Below, piece by piece: positions 1-7,378 of a stretch of 64,000 nucleotides of DNA. Where the stretch lies: assembly GCA_044348085.1 (NCBI GenBank), contig JBIKTM010000006.1:21772-85771 (forward strand), written 5' to 3'. A program made the translations under genes and the position numbers. Positions within the stretch are counted from its first letter, which is position 1; each line of letters opens with the position of its first letter. Below the pieces are notes generated by a model. That model was not told the DNA's origin and made no database searches. It was given only the letters and a program-made list of their open reading frames with translations. This DNA is from Verrucolacustris sp044348085. Its GTDB lineage: Bacteria; Verrucomicrobiota; Verrucomicrobiia; Methylacidiphilales; Verrucolacustridaceae.

Positions 1-371
1 AAATGCATCGAACCACCTTTCCCCCTCGAACATCCCGTAATTTTTCCAAATAACTCCGCCATGCACTCACGCGAACTCATCCCTCGTGCTAAAGCATGCC
101 CGTGATCCCGATACGCAGTAATGACTGCATCCGTTGGGCTGAGAGTGGAAATGGATCCGACAGCTACTGCCTCTTGACCAATGTACAAGTGACAAAAGCC
201 CTTAATCTTTGCCTGCATGAAAGCTTGGGCCGCCTTCTGCTCAAACCTGCGGATCAAAACCATCTTGCGGAGCAGATCCACCCGTTCTGAGGGTGTCAGG
301 GTAGGGAGAACCGCGGGTGATTTACCCGGCTTCTCTTTCGACCTTACCTTTTTTGCTCCTGACGATGCCAT
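1..371 (-). CDS. pdhA: Pyruvate dehydrogenase E1 component, alpha subunit (partial, N-terminal part)
   Basis: This is the first 123 codons of a thiamine-diphosphate-dependent 2-oxoacid dehydrogenase E1 alpha subunit; the rest runs off the left edge. With E1 beta it decarboxylates pyruvate and passes the acetyl group to the E2 lipoyl domain. Visible family hallmarks are the RRFEQKAAQAF helix, the HLYIGQEAVAVG stretch, AYRDHGHALARG and the closing GKGGSMH that precedes the ThDP-binding region. The N-terminus has a short Lys/Ser/Pro-rich leader. The ATG at 371 is preceded by an AAAGGAG ribosome site about 10 nt upstream, which fixes the start. A related branched-chain or acetoin dehydrogenase E1 alpha cannot be fully excluded from this fragment. 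Confidence 0.9.
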   Translation of the reverse strand, partial: MASSGAKKVRSKEKPGKSPAVLPTLTPSERVDLLRKMVLIRRFEQKAAQAFMQAKIKGFCHLYIGQEAVAVGSISTLSPTDAVITAYRDHGHALARGMSSRECMAELFGKITGCSRGKGGSMH

Positions 372-481
372 GTGCGATTGGCTCCTTTGGTTCATCCAGC
401 ACTCTGGTCACTGGATGTCGGTATGAGATGATTATGCCACCCTTTTCCCGCCTATCAATTCCAACTTCTTCCAACTGGTAA

Positions 482-1462
482 CTACTTGCCGATAAAGAGT
501 TCCGGCATCAGTTCCCTGCCCCACCGCCAGGTGCTCGGCATCGCTTGGTAACCGATATGCCCCTGCCCCACCTCCCGATAGTGCGCTCCTCCCCACCCCT
601 CCGACAAAGCCCTTAACTTGGACGGCGGAGCCACCGAATCGTGCGAACCGCCAACGACCAACACCCGCTTCGATGGAAGTTGTAGTTTGCCGTGAGAAGG
701 ACAAACCAAGGGCAAAAGTTTCTCCACCCGCTCCCGATCCAACCCGCGCTCCTCCATCTGTCTGCGCAAAACCCACCCCCCTTCTGAATCCCAAATCGCC
801 GTTGCCACATCTGGAATCGGTTGCACCAACCAACCGCAAGCCAAGTCCGGCTCATGACACAGCGTCAATCCCGCTACCCACCCTCCCAAACTCATTCCCC
901 AAAGCCCCACTTCCGTAGCCCCCGACGCCTTCAACATCCTTGTTACCATCCTGACTTCAGTGACCGCCTGCCGAATTGCTTCCGCACTCCGAATTAAATT
1001 CCCCCCAAAAACAAGCTCCCCACTCCACGTTCCCTTCGGCCTTCTACGAAAATGGTACGGCAAATCATAAAAAACTGCCGTCCAACCGAGGCGGTTCAGG
1101 ACGGAAGCCCAGTGGGCATACCCCACATCACTGGCCGAAAAGAGGGAGTGCAACATCACCATCGCAGGCGACTTCATTCCTTTGCTCCCAGGCCATACTC
1201 GCAAATGAAATCGGTTATTTTCGTCCTGATCCCCCATCACCGGAGACGCAAAACTCATTCTCCCCTCATTCAACCCATCGAGGATTTTGTCCGGAACCCG
1301 GTAAAACTCTTCGCCACCCCTCGTCAGCCAATTCCGCACATAATCATCCCACTCCTGTGGGCTGTGTCGGCCGGCACGGCCCAACAACTGCCACAACCCA
1401 ATCCCGAAAAAAGCTGCGGAATCCACCACCCGCGACTGCAACGCATGCAATCGACCGATCAT
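482..1462 (-). CDS. Alpha/beta hydrolase family protein
   Basis: A 326-residue cytoplasmic alpha/beta-fold hydrolase of unknown substrate. The nucleophile elbow is GMSLG (in GLWGMSLGGWVAG). The likely acid is in VVGGSHDSVAPP and the likely catalytic His in GQGHIGYQ near the C-terminus, in the expected order. An oxyanion-type region is seen at VMLHSLFSASD. The frame stays open upstream to 1900, but the ATG at 1462 forms an ATGA overlap with the plsC stop and is the natural start; the upstream part lies inside plsC and reads as low-complexity Arg/Ser. Downstream of an acyltransferase gene, it may act on a lipid or ester, but this is only a guess from context. Confidence 0.8.
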   Translation of the reverse strand: MIGRLHALQSRVVDSAAFFGIGLWQLLGRAGRHSPQEWDDYVRNWLTRGGEEFYRVPDKILDGLNEGRMSFASPVMGDQDENNRFHLRVWPGSKGMKSPAMVMLHSLFSASDVGYAHWASVLNRLGWTAVFYDLPYHFRRRPKGTWSGELVFGGNLIRSAEAIRQAVTEVRMVTRMLKASGATEVGLWGMSLGGWVAGLTLCHEPDLACGWLVQPIPDVATAIWDSEGGWVLRRQMEERGLDRERVEKLLPLVCPSHGKLQLPSKRVLVVGGSHDSVAPPSKLRALSEGWGGAHYREVGQGHIGYQAMPSTWRWGRELMPELFIGK

Positions 1463-2136
1463 CGGCCCGCCTTCCATCTCTCTTGTGGTGTTTTTGGAAG
1501 AACCACATCCTCCAGCCCGTGACTGCTCCTCACCTCCGCATACAGTTTTCGCATCTCGCTTGCCAACTGATCGGTCCACCCTTTCCGATCGTCCTTCCCA
1601 CGAGGCGCAGAAATCGGTTCTCCTACCGCAATCACAACTCGGGGCCGCCGAATCCAGTTTCGACCGACGTAAAGCTGGTCGCTCCCCACGATCACGGCTG
1701 GTCGGACACAGCAACCTGATTTGGCGGCTAAAAGAGAAATCCCTTCTTTCATCCGTGCTCCCTCGAGTACGGATGTTGCTCCCGCTCGAAGTCCGCCCTC
1801 GGGAAAAACCCCAACGATCCGACCACTTTGAAGTCTCTTGAGAACGGTTTTGAAAGCCGCCGTATCCACATCCTCCCGACCTACAGAAATCACATGACAC
1901 TTTCTCATCAGAGATCCGAACCAGGCAGGTTGAAACAGCTCCCGCATCGCTAAAAAGTCGATCGGACGCGAAAAAGCCCCCGCAATGAAAGGTGGATCAA
2001 AGTGACTCAGGTGATTGCAGGCTAAAATCCACGGCCCAGCGGGAACTTGTCGCGTTCCCCGGACTTCGATTCGGCAAACGGGGGAAAGGATTCCTCGCAG
2101 AAGATTCACCACCGTCCAGTAAGGCAGATCGACCAT
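1459..2136 (-). CDS. plsC: 1-acyl-sn-glycerol-3-phosphate acyltransferase (PlsC family)
   Basis: A 225-residue membrane-associated acyltransferase expected to add the second acyl chain to lysophosphatidic acid in phospholipid synthesis. The H(X)4D catalytic motif is NHLSHFD near residue 41, followed by the acceptor-binding block FPEGG near residue 115 (usually FPEGTRS, so the tail of this motif is altered). The N-terminus has a short hydrophobic stretch. It is the first gene of a minus-strand set followed by an overlapping alpha/beta hydrolase and then pdhA. The altered FPEGG motif leaves room for a related acyltransferase with another acceptor. Confidence 0.88.
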   Translation of the reverse strand: MVDLPYWTVVNLLRGILSPVCRIEVRGTRQVPAGPWILACNHLSHFDPPFIAGAFSRPIDFLAMRELFQPAWFGSLMRKCHVISVGREDVDTAAFKTVLKRLQSGRIVGVFPEGGLRAGATSVLEGARMKEGISLLAAKSGCCVRPAVIVGSDQLYVGRNWIRRPRVVIAVGEPISAPRGKDDRKGWTDQLASEMRKLYAEVRSSHGLEDVVLPKTPQERWKAGR

Positions 2137-2203
2137 AACTTGTTCCTAGCGGATCGATCGATAGAACCCGAGCAATACCGAACACCCAGTCCAGATATGC
2201 CAT

Positions 2204-2340
2204 GTAGGGCGGGCATCTTGCCCGCCACATCCCCGGTGCCCACAAATGGGCGCCCTACACCTGCGCTCAAGTCTCAATCCCATGTAGGGCGGGCATCTTG
2301 CCCGCCTCATCCCCGGCGCCCACAAACGGGCGCCCTACAC
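2204..2340. repeat. Two tandem copies of a 57-bp REP-like palindromic element
   Basis: Two near-identical 57-bp units lie at 2204-2260 and 2284-2340, 80 bp apart start to start. Each contains the perfect palindrome GGCGGGCATCTTGCCCGCC, then a second hairpin of GGCGCCC facing GGGCGCC across ACAAAC (a G-to-T change disturbs it slightly in copy 1). Unit ends are inverted (GTAGGGCG and CGCCCTAC). I recall GTAGGGCGGGC-type palindromes as dispersed repeats in verrucomicrobial genomes. The only open frames here read through the repeat in a manner typical of false genes. The units lie between the divergent-facing plsC start and the porin terminator, consistent with an intergenic mobile or nucleoid-related element. 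Confidence 0.85.
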
Positions 2341-2373
2341 AAAACAAAAACCCCCCGGACGAGCATTGCTTAT

Positions 2374-2528
2374 GCGCGTTAGCGCATAGTCCAACCAACC
2401 CGGAGGGGTAACCGCAAAGGCCAGGGGCGGGTTTGTCGGGGGCCAATTCCGTCGCGTAAGCGAAAATATTTACCAAGCCGGAGGCGTAAATCGAATGGGC
2501 CAGGGGCGGGTTTGTGGGGGCCAATCAC
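2374..2528. repeat. Second pair of imperfect direct repeats (about 75 bp each)
   Basis: Two diverged copies of one sequence lie at about 2376-2450 and 2454-2528. Each runs from a GCGT(T/A)AGCG block through a CCGGAGG block and ends in GGCCAGGGGCGGGTTTGT followed by GGGGGCCAAT. The first copy begins with a small perfect hairpin (TATGCGC, loop GTTA, GCGCATA, 2371-2388). They differ from the 57-bp palindromic units just upstream, so the spacer between plsC and the porin holds two unrelated repeat families. No gene is supported in 2137-2601. Confidence 0.7.
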
Positions 2529-2532
2529 TGAA

Positions 2533-2579
2533 AAACAAAAACCCCCGGGACCCAATCACTGGTCCCAGGGGTTTTGTTT
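2533..2579 (-). terminator. Intrinsic terminator downstream of the porin gene
   Basis: A long inverted repeat sits 22 bp after the porin stop. On the plus strand AAACAAAAACCCCCGGGACC faces GGTCCCAGGGGTTTTGTTT across CAATCACT, with one bulged C. Read on the minus strand it gives a GC-rich stem running into a T-rich tail, the classic Rho-independent form. The arms are A/T-rich on both outer sides, so it could also work in the plus direction. Confidence 0.88.
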
Positions 2580-2601
2580 AAGAGTCTTGCTCTAAATTTC
2601 T

Positions 2602-4029
2602 TTAGAAGCTGTAGACAACTTCAGCACCAGCGTAGTGGCAAGGTCCGCCACCTGCGCCGCCACCGGGAGAAACATAGCTCTCGGCATTAGCATTGATGTT
2701 GCTGCCCCAATCCAAGCGGTATTCCGCACGGAGAAGGAGGTTGTCGATCACATTGAAACCAGCCGTGATGGTGTACTCCCACCAGTTGGCTCCAGTATTG
2801 TGATAAGTCCCGTCGCCCTGAGTAGTGTTTCCACCTTGAGCACCGAACTTTCCTGAGTTGTTGGAGCCTAGGTATTCACCGCGGCTAGCCAGCGAGAACC
2901 AGTCGTTGAACTGATACTTCGCATAGGCACCCGCACCGTACCAAGTGCTGTTCATTCCATAGTTTCCATTTCCAAATGCAGTTCCGGTTTGCACATTGAA
3001 AGAACCGGTGCTGTTTCCCAACACCCCTTGGAAAGCGAGCAAGAGTTTGTCATTGGCAAACTTAGGAGCCCAATTTCCCCATGAATTGTAAACGATCAGA
3101 TTTCCTGATTGGGTTACTTGACCGGTGGTACCATTAGCATTAACGGTAGTTCCACCCGTGTTTTGTGGGGTAACTGAATCAGAAGGTCCAGTCGCCGTGT
3201 TGTTATCCATACCAGTGCTGTACTGGAAGTTGTTGCTCCAGTTCGCATTGCCGCCAGGAGCGGTGATGTTCAACGCCGCGAGAACTGCACAGCCGTCACC
3301 CACATTCGGGTTGAGAGTCGTGTTGTTGTCACTGTTCGAACCGTTCACCACACCCAACTTCGCATCAACGTAGTCGTCAAAGCGGTAGGAGGAGAGAACA
3401 CCTGTGTAGTAGAGGGGCATCTGTTGGAACAGCAACCCAAAGGTCGTGTTCATGTTGGCGGGACGCTCCATCACTTCGTATCCAAGGATGGAAGCAAATT
3501 TACCCACCTTGAAGTCCCAACCGTTACCCACAGGGGCACGGATCGAAACATAGGCCTGTTCCAAGAACAAAGCGTTAGAATCGCTATCATTGTTGTCCGG
3601 ACCACCGTTTCCGGATACCGAACCCGTGCCACCGTTCAGGTTGTTGTTCGGGTAGGAACGATCGATGAAGTAGTTTGCGTCTTCACCAATCATCACATCG
3701 GCGCGGAATCCAGCCTGTGCTTTGTTTTCCGAGGTCATCGCTTTTTCCAGAGCGATTTTCACAGCATAGAGCTGGAAATCACCGCGTTGGGCGGTATCGG
3801 AACCAAAACGAGAATCAACTACAGACTGATTTCCCGTGCCGGTGAAGTTATACGCATAACCGGCATCGACGTATCCGCTGAGCTTGATGCCCTTCTGGGC
3901 GGTCTCAACGAAGTTGTTTTGAACCATCTTTTTGGTATCTTGAGCGGAAGCTTCCGGGGCGCTGTCCGCGAGGGACAAGCTGGCCACGGCCGCAAGCACG
4001 CCAAGAATCCGTGTAATATTCTTGATCAT
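2602..4029 (-). CDS. Outer-membrane beta-barrel porin (BBP2/OmpL-like)
   Basis: A 475-residue secreted protein expected to form a diffusion channel in the outer membrane. The ATG at 4029 gives a textbook signal peptide (MIKNITRILGVLAAVASLSLA, cut near SAPEASAQ). The mature part alternates polar and aromatic residues as a barrel does, contains the family-like block VGKFASILGYEVMERPAN, and ends VVYSF with the terminal Phe typical of outer-membrane barrels. Asn/Thr/Gly-rich loops (for example near GNGGPDNNDSDSN) fit surface loops. A second in-frame ATG at 4068 has a better spaced AGGAG site (6 nt) and would add 13 residues before the signal; the choice is open. A strong terminator follows, so it is probably monocistronic and highly expressed. 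Confidence 0.85.
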   Translation of the reverse strand: MIKNITRILGVLAAVASLSLADSAPEASAQDTKKMVQNNFVETAQKGIKLSGYVDAGYAYNFTGTGNQSVVDSRFGSDTAQRGDFQLYAVKIALEKAMTSENKAQAGFRADVMIGEDANYFIDRSYPNNNLNGGTGSVSGNGGPDNNDSDSNALFLEQAYVSIRAPVGNGWDFKVGKFASILGYEVMERPANMNTTFGLLFQQMPLYYTGVLSSYRFDDYVDAKLGVVNGSNSDNNTTLNPNVGDGCAVLAALNITAPGGNANWSNNFQYSTGMDNNTATGPSDSVTPQNTGGTTVNANGTTGQVTQSGNLIVYNSWGNWAPKFANDKLLLAFQGVLGNSTGSFNVQTGTAFGNGNYGMNSTWYGAGAYAKYQFNDWFSLASRGEYLGSNNSGKFGAQGGNTTQGDGTYHNTGANWWEYTITAGFNVIDNLLLRAEYRLDWGSNINANAESYVSPGGGAGGGPCHYAGAEVVYSF

Positions 4030-4129
4030 TTTGTTTCGTATCTCCTTTAGTGTTTGTTTGTTTCCCATCAGCAACTCCTGAGCGATTTGCCCAAAATCCG
4101 CAAATGGGATAAAAATCAAATCACACCCA

Positions 4130-4205
4130 CTTAGGCGAAACAATATATTTTAATGTAAATTTTTAATATATTTTATAAACTTTTTACTGACAGCAATTTA
4201 CAAAT
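4130..4205. promoter_or_regulatory. AT-rich upstream region, probable porin promoter
   Basis: The stretch between the hpf stop and the porin start holds an almost pure A/T block around 4138-4200, unlike the rest of the window. On the minus strand it includes TTGTAA, TTGCTG and TATAAA-like hexamers, but none at a convincing 17-bp spacing. I read it as the likely promoter and UP-type region of the porin; the exact boxes are not resolved. Confidence 0.35.
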
Positions 4206-4288
4206 TTGCTGATTCGCGCGAAAAAATTCTACTGCGTACAATTTGTCAACAAACAGTCCTGTTTTGGGAGCAAAATTGCCCGAACTGG

Positions 4289-4642
4289 CTATCGTCCGAA
4301 CCGGCGAGCTTTTTCTTTTCTTCGCGCCTCCACATGGCGTTTACGATCCACCCTCTTCGTCTTCCGCTTCCGTAGTTCGCTCGACAACTTCTCCTCCGCC
4401 TTATCAATCGCCGCATAAAGATCCTCTTCTCCTGCTTCCGCAAAGATATCAGGTCCTGGCACGGCCAAATGGACTTTCACCCGATACTGCTTTTTCGGCG
4501 GGGCACTGTGATCATGCCAAAGCACCACGTGCGCACCGATGATCCGTGCCTCGAAATGATCTAAGTGAGAAAGTTTGTTCTGCACATACATGTCGATCCC
4601 ATCCGTCAAAGGAAGATGACGAGGCGTAATATGAATATTCAT
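4289..4642 (-). CDS. hpf: Ribosome hibernation-promoting factor, short form (HPF/RaiA family)
   Basis: A 117-residue basic cytosolic protein that binds the 30S decoding region and holds ribosomes inactive in slow growth. The fold signature is MNIHITPRHLPLTDGIDMYVQNKL followed by VHLAVPG and the DLYAAIDKAEEKLSSELRK helix. It then ends in a very basic Arg/Lys tail with no second domain, so it is a short HPF rather than the long dimerizing type. The start at 4642 was chosen because homology begins there; the upstream open frame lies in the divergent spacer with ispF. Confidence 0.88.
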   Translation of the reverse strand: MNIHITPRHLPLTDGIDMYVQNKLSHLDHFEARIIGAHVVLWHDHSAPPKKQYRVKVHLAVPGPDIFAEAGEEDLYAAIDKAEEKLSSELRKRKTKRVDRKRHVEARRKEKARRFGR

Positions 4643-4745
4643 AGAAATACTATATTCCTCTTTTCTTCCCGTGTCGATGACAGCCCTTGCGAAGAACTTA
4701 GTAAAAACCGTTGGCTCAAACCCGTTCCCAAGACATTCTCCAATC

Positions 4746-5225
4746 ATGTTGCGCGTTGGCTTTGGTTATGATGTTCATCCCCTTGTCCCAGGACGACCCC
4801 TCGTCCTTGGTGGCGTGACCATTCCCTACGAACGGGGACTCGAAGGCCACTCCGATGCCGATGTCCTTCTTCATGCTCTCACAGATGCGGTTCTCGGAGC
4901 ACTCGGTGCGGGCGATATCGGAGCCCACTTTCCGAATACCGATCCAAAATGGAAGAATGTCGCCAGTACTCTCTTCCTTGCAGAATCCGCACGCCTCGCG
5001 AAAGAAAAAAAAGCTACCATCCTGAATGTCGACGCCACTCTTCTGGCCGAAGCACCCAAGCTTCTCCCCCACTTCCCCGCCATGTGCAAAAAGATTGCCG
5101 CTGCCCTCGGCCTGCCCGTTGACCGAGTCAACATGAAGGCCACGACGAACGAAAAACTCGGTTTCATCGGTCGAGGTGATGGTATCGCCGCTCTTGCCGT
5201 AGCCGCCCTCGACATCCCCGAATGA
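4746..5225 (+). CDS. ispF: 2-C-methyl-D-erythritol 2,4-cyclodiphosphate synthase
   Basis: A 159-residue enzyme of the MEP isoprenoid pathway that cyclizes CDP-ME 2-phosphate to MEcPP with loss of CMP. Metal ligands are visible as DVH at residues 9-11 (in GYDVHPL) and the His of GHSDADVLLHAL. The downstream block GDIGAHFPNTDP and the TTNEKLGFIGRGDGIAA C-terminal signature are intact. Length matches the family. The start at the ATG of MLRVGFGYDVH removes an unrelated upstream extension. Its stop overlaps the tmk start by ATGA, making the first gene of an ispF-tmk-holB unit. Isoprenoid supply is relevant to the triterpenoid genes later in the window. Confidence 0.97.
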   Translation: MLRVGFGYDVHPLVPGRPLVLGGVTIPYERGLEGHSDADVLLHALTDAVLGALGAGDIGAHFPNTDPKWKNVASTLFLAESARLAKEKKATILNVDATLLAEAPKLLPHFPAMCKKIAAALGLPVDRVNMKATTNEKLGFIGRGDGIAALAVAALDIPE

Positions 5226-5875
5226 CCTCCCCAGGTCGCTTTCTTACTTTTGAAGGGTGCGAAGGTTGCGGCAAAAGCACTCAAATCACATCCACCCTAG
5301 CTTGGCTTCGCTCCTCCAACCTCACCGTTCACGAGGTCCGTGAACCCGGCGGCACCCCAGTCGGGGAAGTCATTCGTCACCTCTTAAAACACGATCCTGT
5401 GGGCCAATCCATGACTGCCCAGACGGAACTCTTACTCTTTGCCGCGAGCCGAGCCGAACTCGTGCGCCAAACCATCCTTCCTGCCCTGACCCGAGGCGAA
5501 TGGATCATTGCTGACCGTTTTCACGACTCCACCACCGTTTTCCAAGGCAATGCCCGTGGCCTCCCCATGGATGAAGTAAATTTCATCAACCGCTTTGCGA
5601 TCGCCCATCGAGAACCCGATCTCACTTTGATTCTCGACCTTGATCCGGCCGAGGCAAGGAGCAGGGCTCTCCGACGCCCCCGCCCCATAGGACAAAAAGA
5701 TCGACTCGAAGATCTCGACCTCGATTTTTATCAGAAGGTTGCACAAGGATATCGCGACCTAGCCCTTCGGGAGCCCAAACGAGTCAAACTCATTGATGCA
5801 TCCGGCACTCGAGAACAGACCTTTGCCATGATTCAAAAGGAACTCCGCCATGCCTTTCCCACCCTCCCGCGTTGA
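5222..5875 (+). CDS. tmk: Thymidylate kinase
   Basis: A 217-residue cytosolic kinase that converts dTMP to dTDP. The P-loop is EGCEGCGKST at the N-terminus (Cys in place of the usual Gly/Asp positions, still a valid GxxGxGKST). The DRY-type motif appears as DRFHDSTTVFQG, and the LID region carries several arginines (RSRALRRPRP). It begins inside the ispF stop (ATGA) and ends 26 bp into holB, so the three are co-translated. Confidence 0.96.
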   Translation: MTSPGRFLTFEGCEGCGKSTQITSTLAWLRSSNLTVHEVREPGGTPVGEVIRHLLKHDPVGQSMTAQTELLLFAASRAELVRQTILPALTRGEWIIADRFHDSTTVFQGNARGLPMDEVNFINRFAIAHREPDLTLILDLDPAEARSRALRRPRPIGQKDRLEDLDLDFYQKVAQGYRDLALREPKRVKLIDASGTREQTFAMIQKELRHAFPTLPR

Positions 5876-6710
5876 AGAGCTGTTTCAACTCGCCGCAAAA
5901 GAGGGCCGCCTCGCTCATGCACATCTACTAACCGGGGCACCTCCTGCCGAACTGGAGTCTTTAGCCAGAGGCTTAGCCGCCAACCTTCTCGACGCAGAAC
6001 TGGAGGGCCATCCCGACTTTTTTATCCTTCGCCCAGAATCAAAATCGCGACGCGTCTCGATCGCTCAAGTCCGCCAACTTGAACACTCTCTCTCCCGTCG
6101 CCCGCATCGTGCCCCCATCAAAGTTGCCCTCATTCTTGAGGCAGAAAGAATGTGTCTTCCTCCCGCAGAGGCAGCGAACGCCTTCCTCAAAACTTTGGAG
6201 GAACCCCCTGACCACTCTCTCCTTATCCTTACCTCCGACCGCCCCGAACAGCTTCTTCCCACCGTTCGCTCGCGTTGCCTTACCTTCCCAATCCTACCCA
6301 ATCAAAACCCCAGCCCGATCGAGGGAATTGAGGAACTTACCCTCCAGTGGGCTAAATCCAATGAACCCAACGCCCTATCGGCCTATCGCCGCGCCACTCT
6401 TCTCCAAACCTTTCTACTCTCCACTCGTGATCGATTGGCTGCACAAAGTGACGAGAGCGAAGATGAATCAGGCGAAGAGAATGAATCGGCCCAATCCGCC
6501 AACTTGGCAGGGCAACTGGTTCGCGTTCGCGAGGATATTATAACCCACCTGATCCGGTCCGCCTGGGCTCGCTCCGAATCCACCCTCCGCCCAGAAATCG
6601 TCCGGGAAGTGGATGCTCTGGAAAAACTCCGCTTTGCCCTGGCACGCAATATCGACCAAACCCTCGCCATCGAAGTCGCCTGCCTCCGCACCGCCGGCCT
6701 TACCGCTTAA
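5850..6710 (+). CDS. holB: DNA polymerase III delta-prime subunit (clamp-loader component)
   Basis: A 286-residue AAA+ clamp-loader subunit, somewhat shorter than the usual 300-330. The N-terminal Walker A region is degenerate (LLTGAPPAE, no GKT), as is common for delta-prime. The conserved core follows: VSIAQVRQLEHSLSRRP, VALILEAERM, AANAFLKTLEEPP and the SRC motif in TVRSRCLTF near residue 150. The C-terminal half is less conserved and includes a Glu-rich stretch. The tmk-holB neighbourhood is classic for this gene. It overlaps tmk by 26 bp. Confidence 0.9.
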   Translation: MPFPPSRVEELFQLAAKEGRLAHAHLLTGAPPAELESLARGLAANLLDAELEGHPDFFILRPESKSRRVSIAQVRQLEHSLSRRPHRAPIKVALILEAERMCLPPAEAANAFLKTLEEPPDHSLLILTSDRPEQLLPTVRSRCLTFPILPNQNPSPIEGIEELTLQWAKSNEPNALSAYRRATLLQTFLLSTRDRLAAQSDESEDESGEENESAQSANLAGQLVRVREDIITHLIRSAWARSESTLRPEIVREVDALEKLRFALARNIDQTLAIEVACLRTAGLTA

Positions 6711-6866
6711 ACCCCAACACCTACCCCAGCATGTACTTAGGCAGGACCCTCTGCTGACTATCAGTAAACAAATTAGACAGCAAATTAGGGCCATTTTTAG
6801 CTACTTTAATGATATAGTGATTTTCTTTTGATTTTTACTCAAAAGCTAAGGTAATGTTGACGTTCT

Positions 6867-7337
6867 ATGGATATTAAAGAGATCAAGGCCGTCATCGATC
6901 TGATGCGGAAAAATAGTCTGACCGAGTTTGAGTACGAAAAGGACGGAACCAAAATCCGAATTCAGCGCGGGCCTGACGGTAAACCTCAAGTTTTCTCATC
7001 CTCCCCCAACCTCATAGCCACCCCCACCCTCGTCCCTATCCCCACCGCCCTCCCCTCTGCCCCTCTCGCCCCCACCCCAACCCCACCCGCCGAGTCCCTC
7101 CCGACGATCAACTCCCCCATGGTTGGCACCTTCTACGGCTCCCCCGCCCCAGACGCCCCCGCTTACATCTCCGTCGGCACCGCTGTCACCCCCGAAAGTG
7201 TTGTCTGCATCATCGAGGCCATGAAGGTCATGAACGAAATCAAAGCCGAAATGTCAGGCACAATTACCGAAATTCTTGTGGAGAGCGGAAAACCGGTTGA
7301 GTTCGGAAAGCCACTCTTCCGTATCCGCCCTGCCTAA
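6867..7337 (+). CDS. accB: Biotin carboxyl carrier protein of acetyl-CoA carboxylase
   Basis: A 156-residue carrier that holds the biotin shuttled between biotin carboxylase and carboxyltransferase in the first step of fatty-acid synthesis. It has the usual three parts: an N-terminal MDIKEIKAVIDLM helix with an IRIQRG strand, a Pro/Ala/Thr-rich flexible linker (about residues 45-80), and a C-terminal biotinyl domain with EAMKVMNEI, whose Lys is biotinylated. The spacer 6711-6866 before it is AT-rich and probably holds the promoter. accC follows after 41 bp. Confidence 0.96.
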   Translation: MDIKEIKAVIDLMRKNSLTEFEYEKDGTKIRIQRGPDGKPQVFSSSPNLIATPTLVPIPTALPSAPLAPTPTPPAESLPTINSPMVGTFYGSPAPDAPAYISVGTAVTPESVVCIIEAMKVMNEIKAEMSGTITEILVESGKPVEFGKPLFRIRPA

Positions 7338-7378
7338 TTTCTTCTGGGAGCCTCTCTCCCAGCCACACCGAAACCACC

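Noticed and set aside
976..1719. 247-codon plus-strand frame opposite the hydrolase and plsC
   Set aside because: Pro/Ser/His-rich antisense product, no motif, both sense genes are convincing.
1463..1900. Long N-terminal extension of the alpha/beta hydrolase (472-residue frame)
   Set aside because: It lies inside plsC, is Arg/Ser-rich and lacks homology; ATGA overlap at 1462 gives a natural start.
2267..2524. 85-codon minus-strand frame and similar small frames in the repeat region
   Set aside because: The product is simply the translation of the dispersed repeats.
2204..2528. CRISPR array
   Set aside because: Only two copies of each of two repeat types, internally palindromic, without regular unique spacers and without cas genes.
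3424..4050. 208-codon frame antisense to the porin
   Set aside because: No domain, and the porin on the other strand has signal peptide, barrel pattern and terminator.
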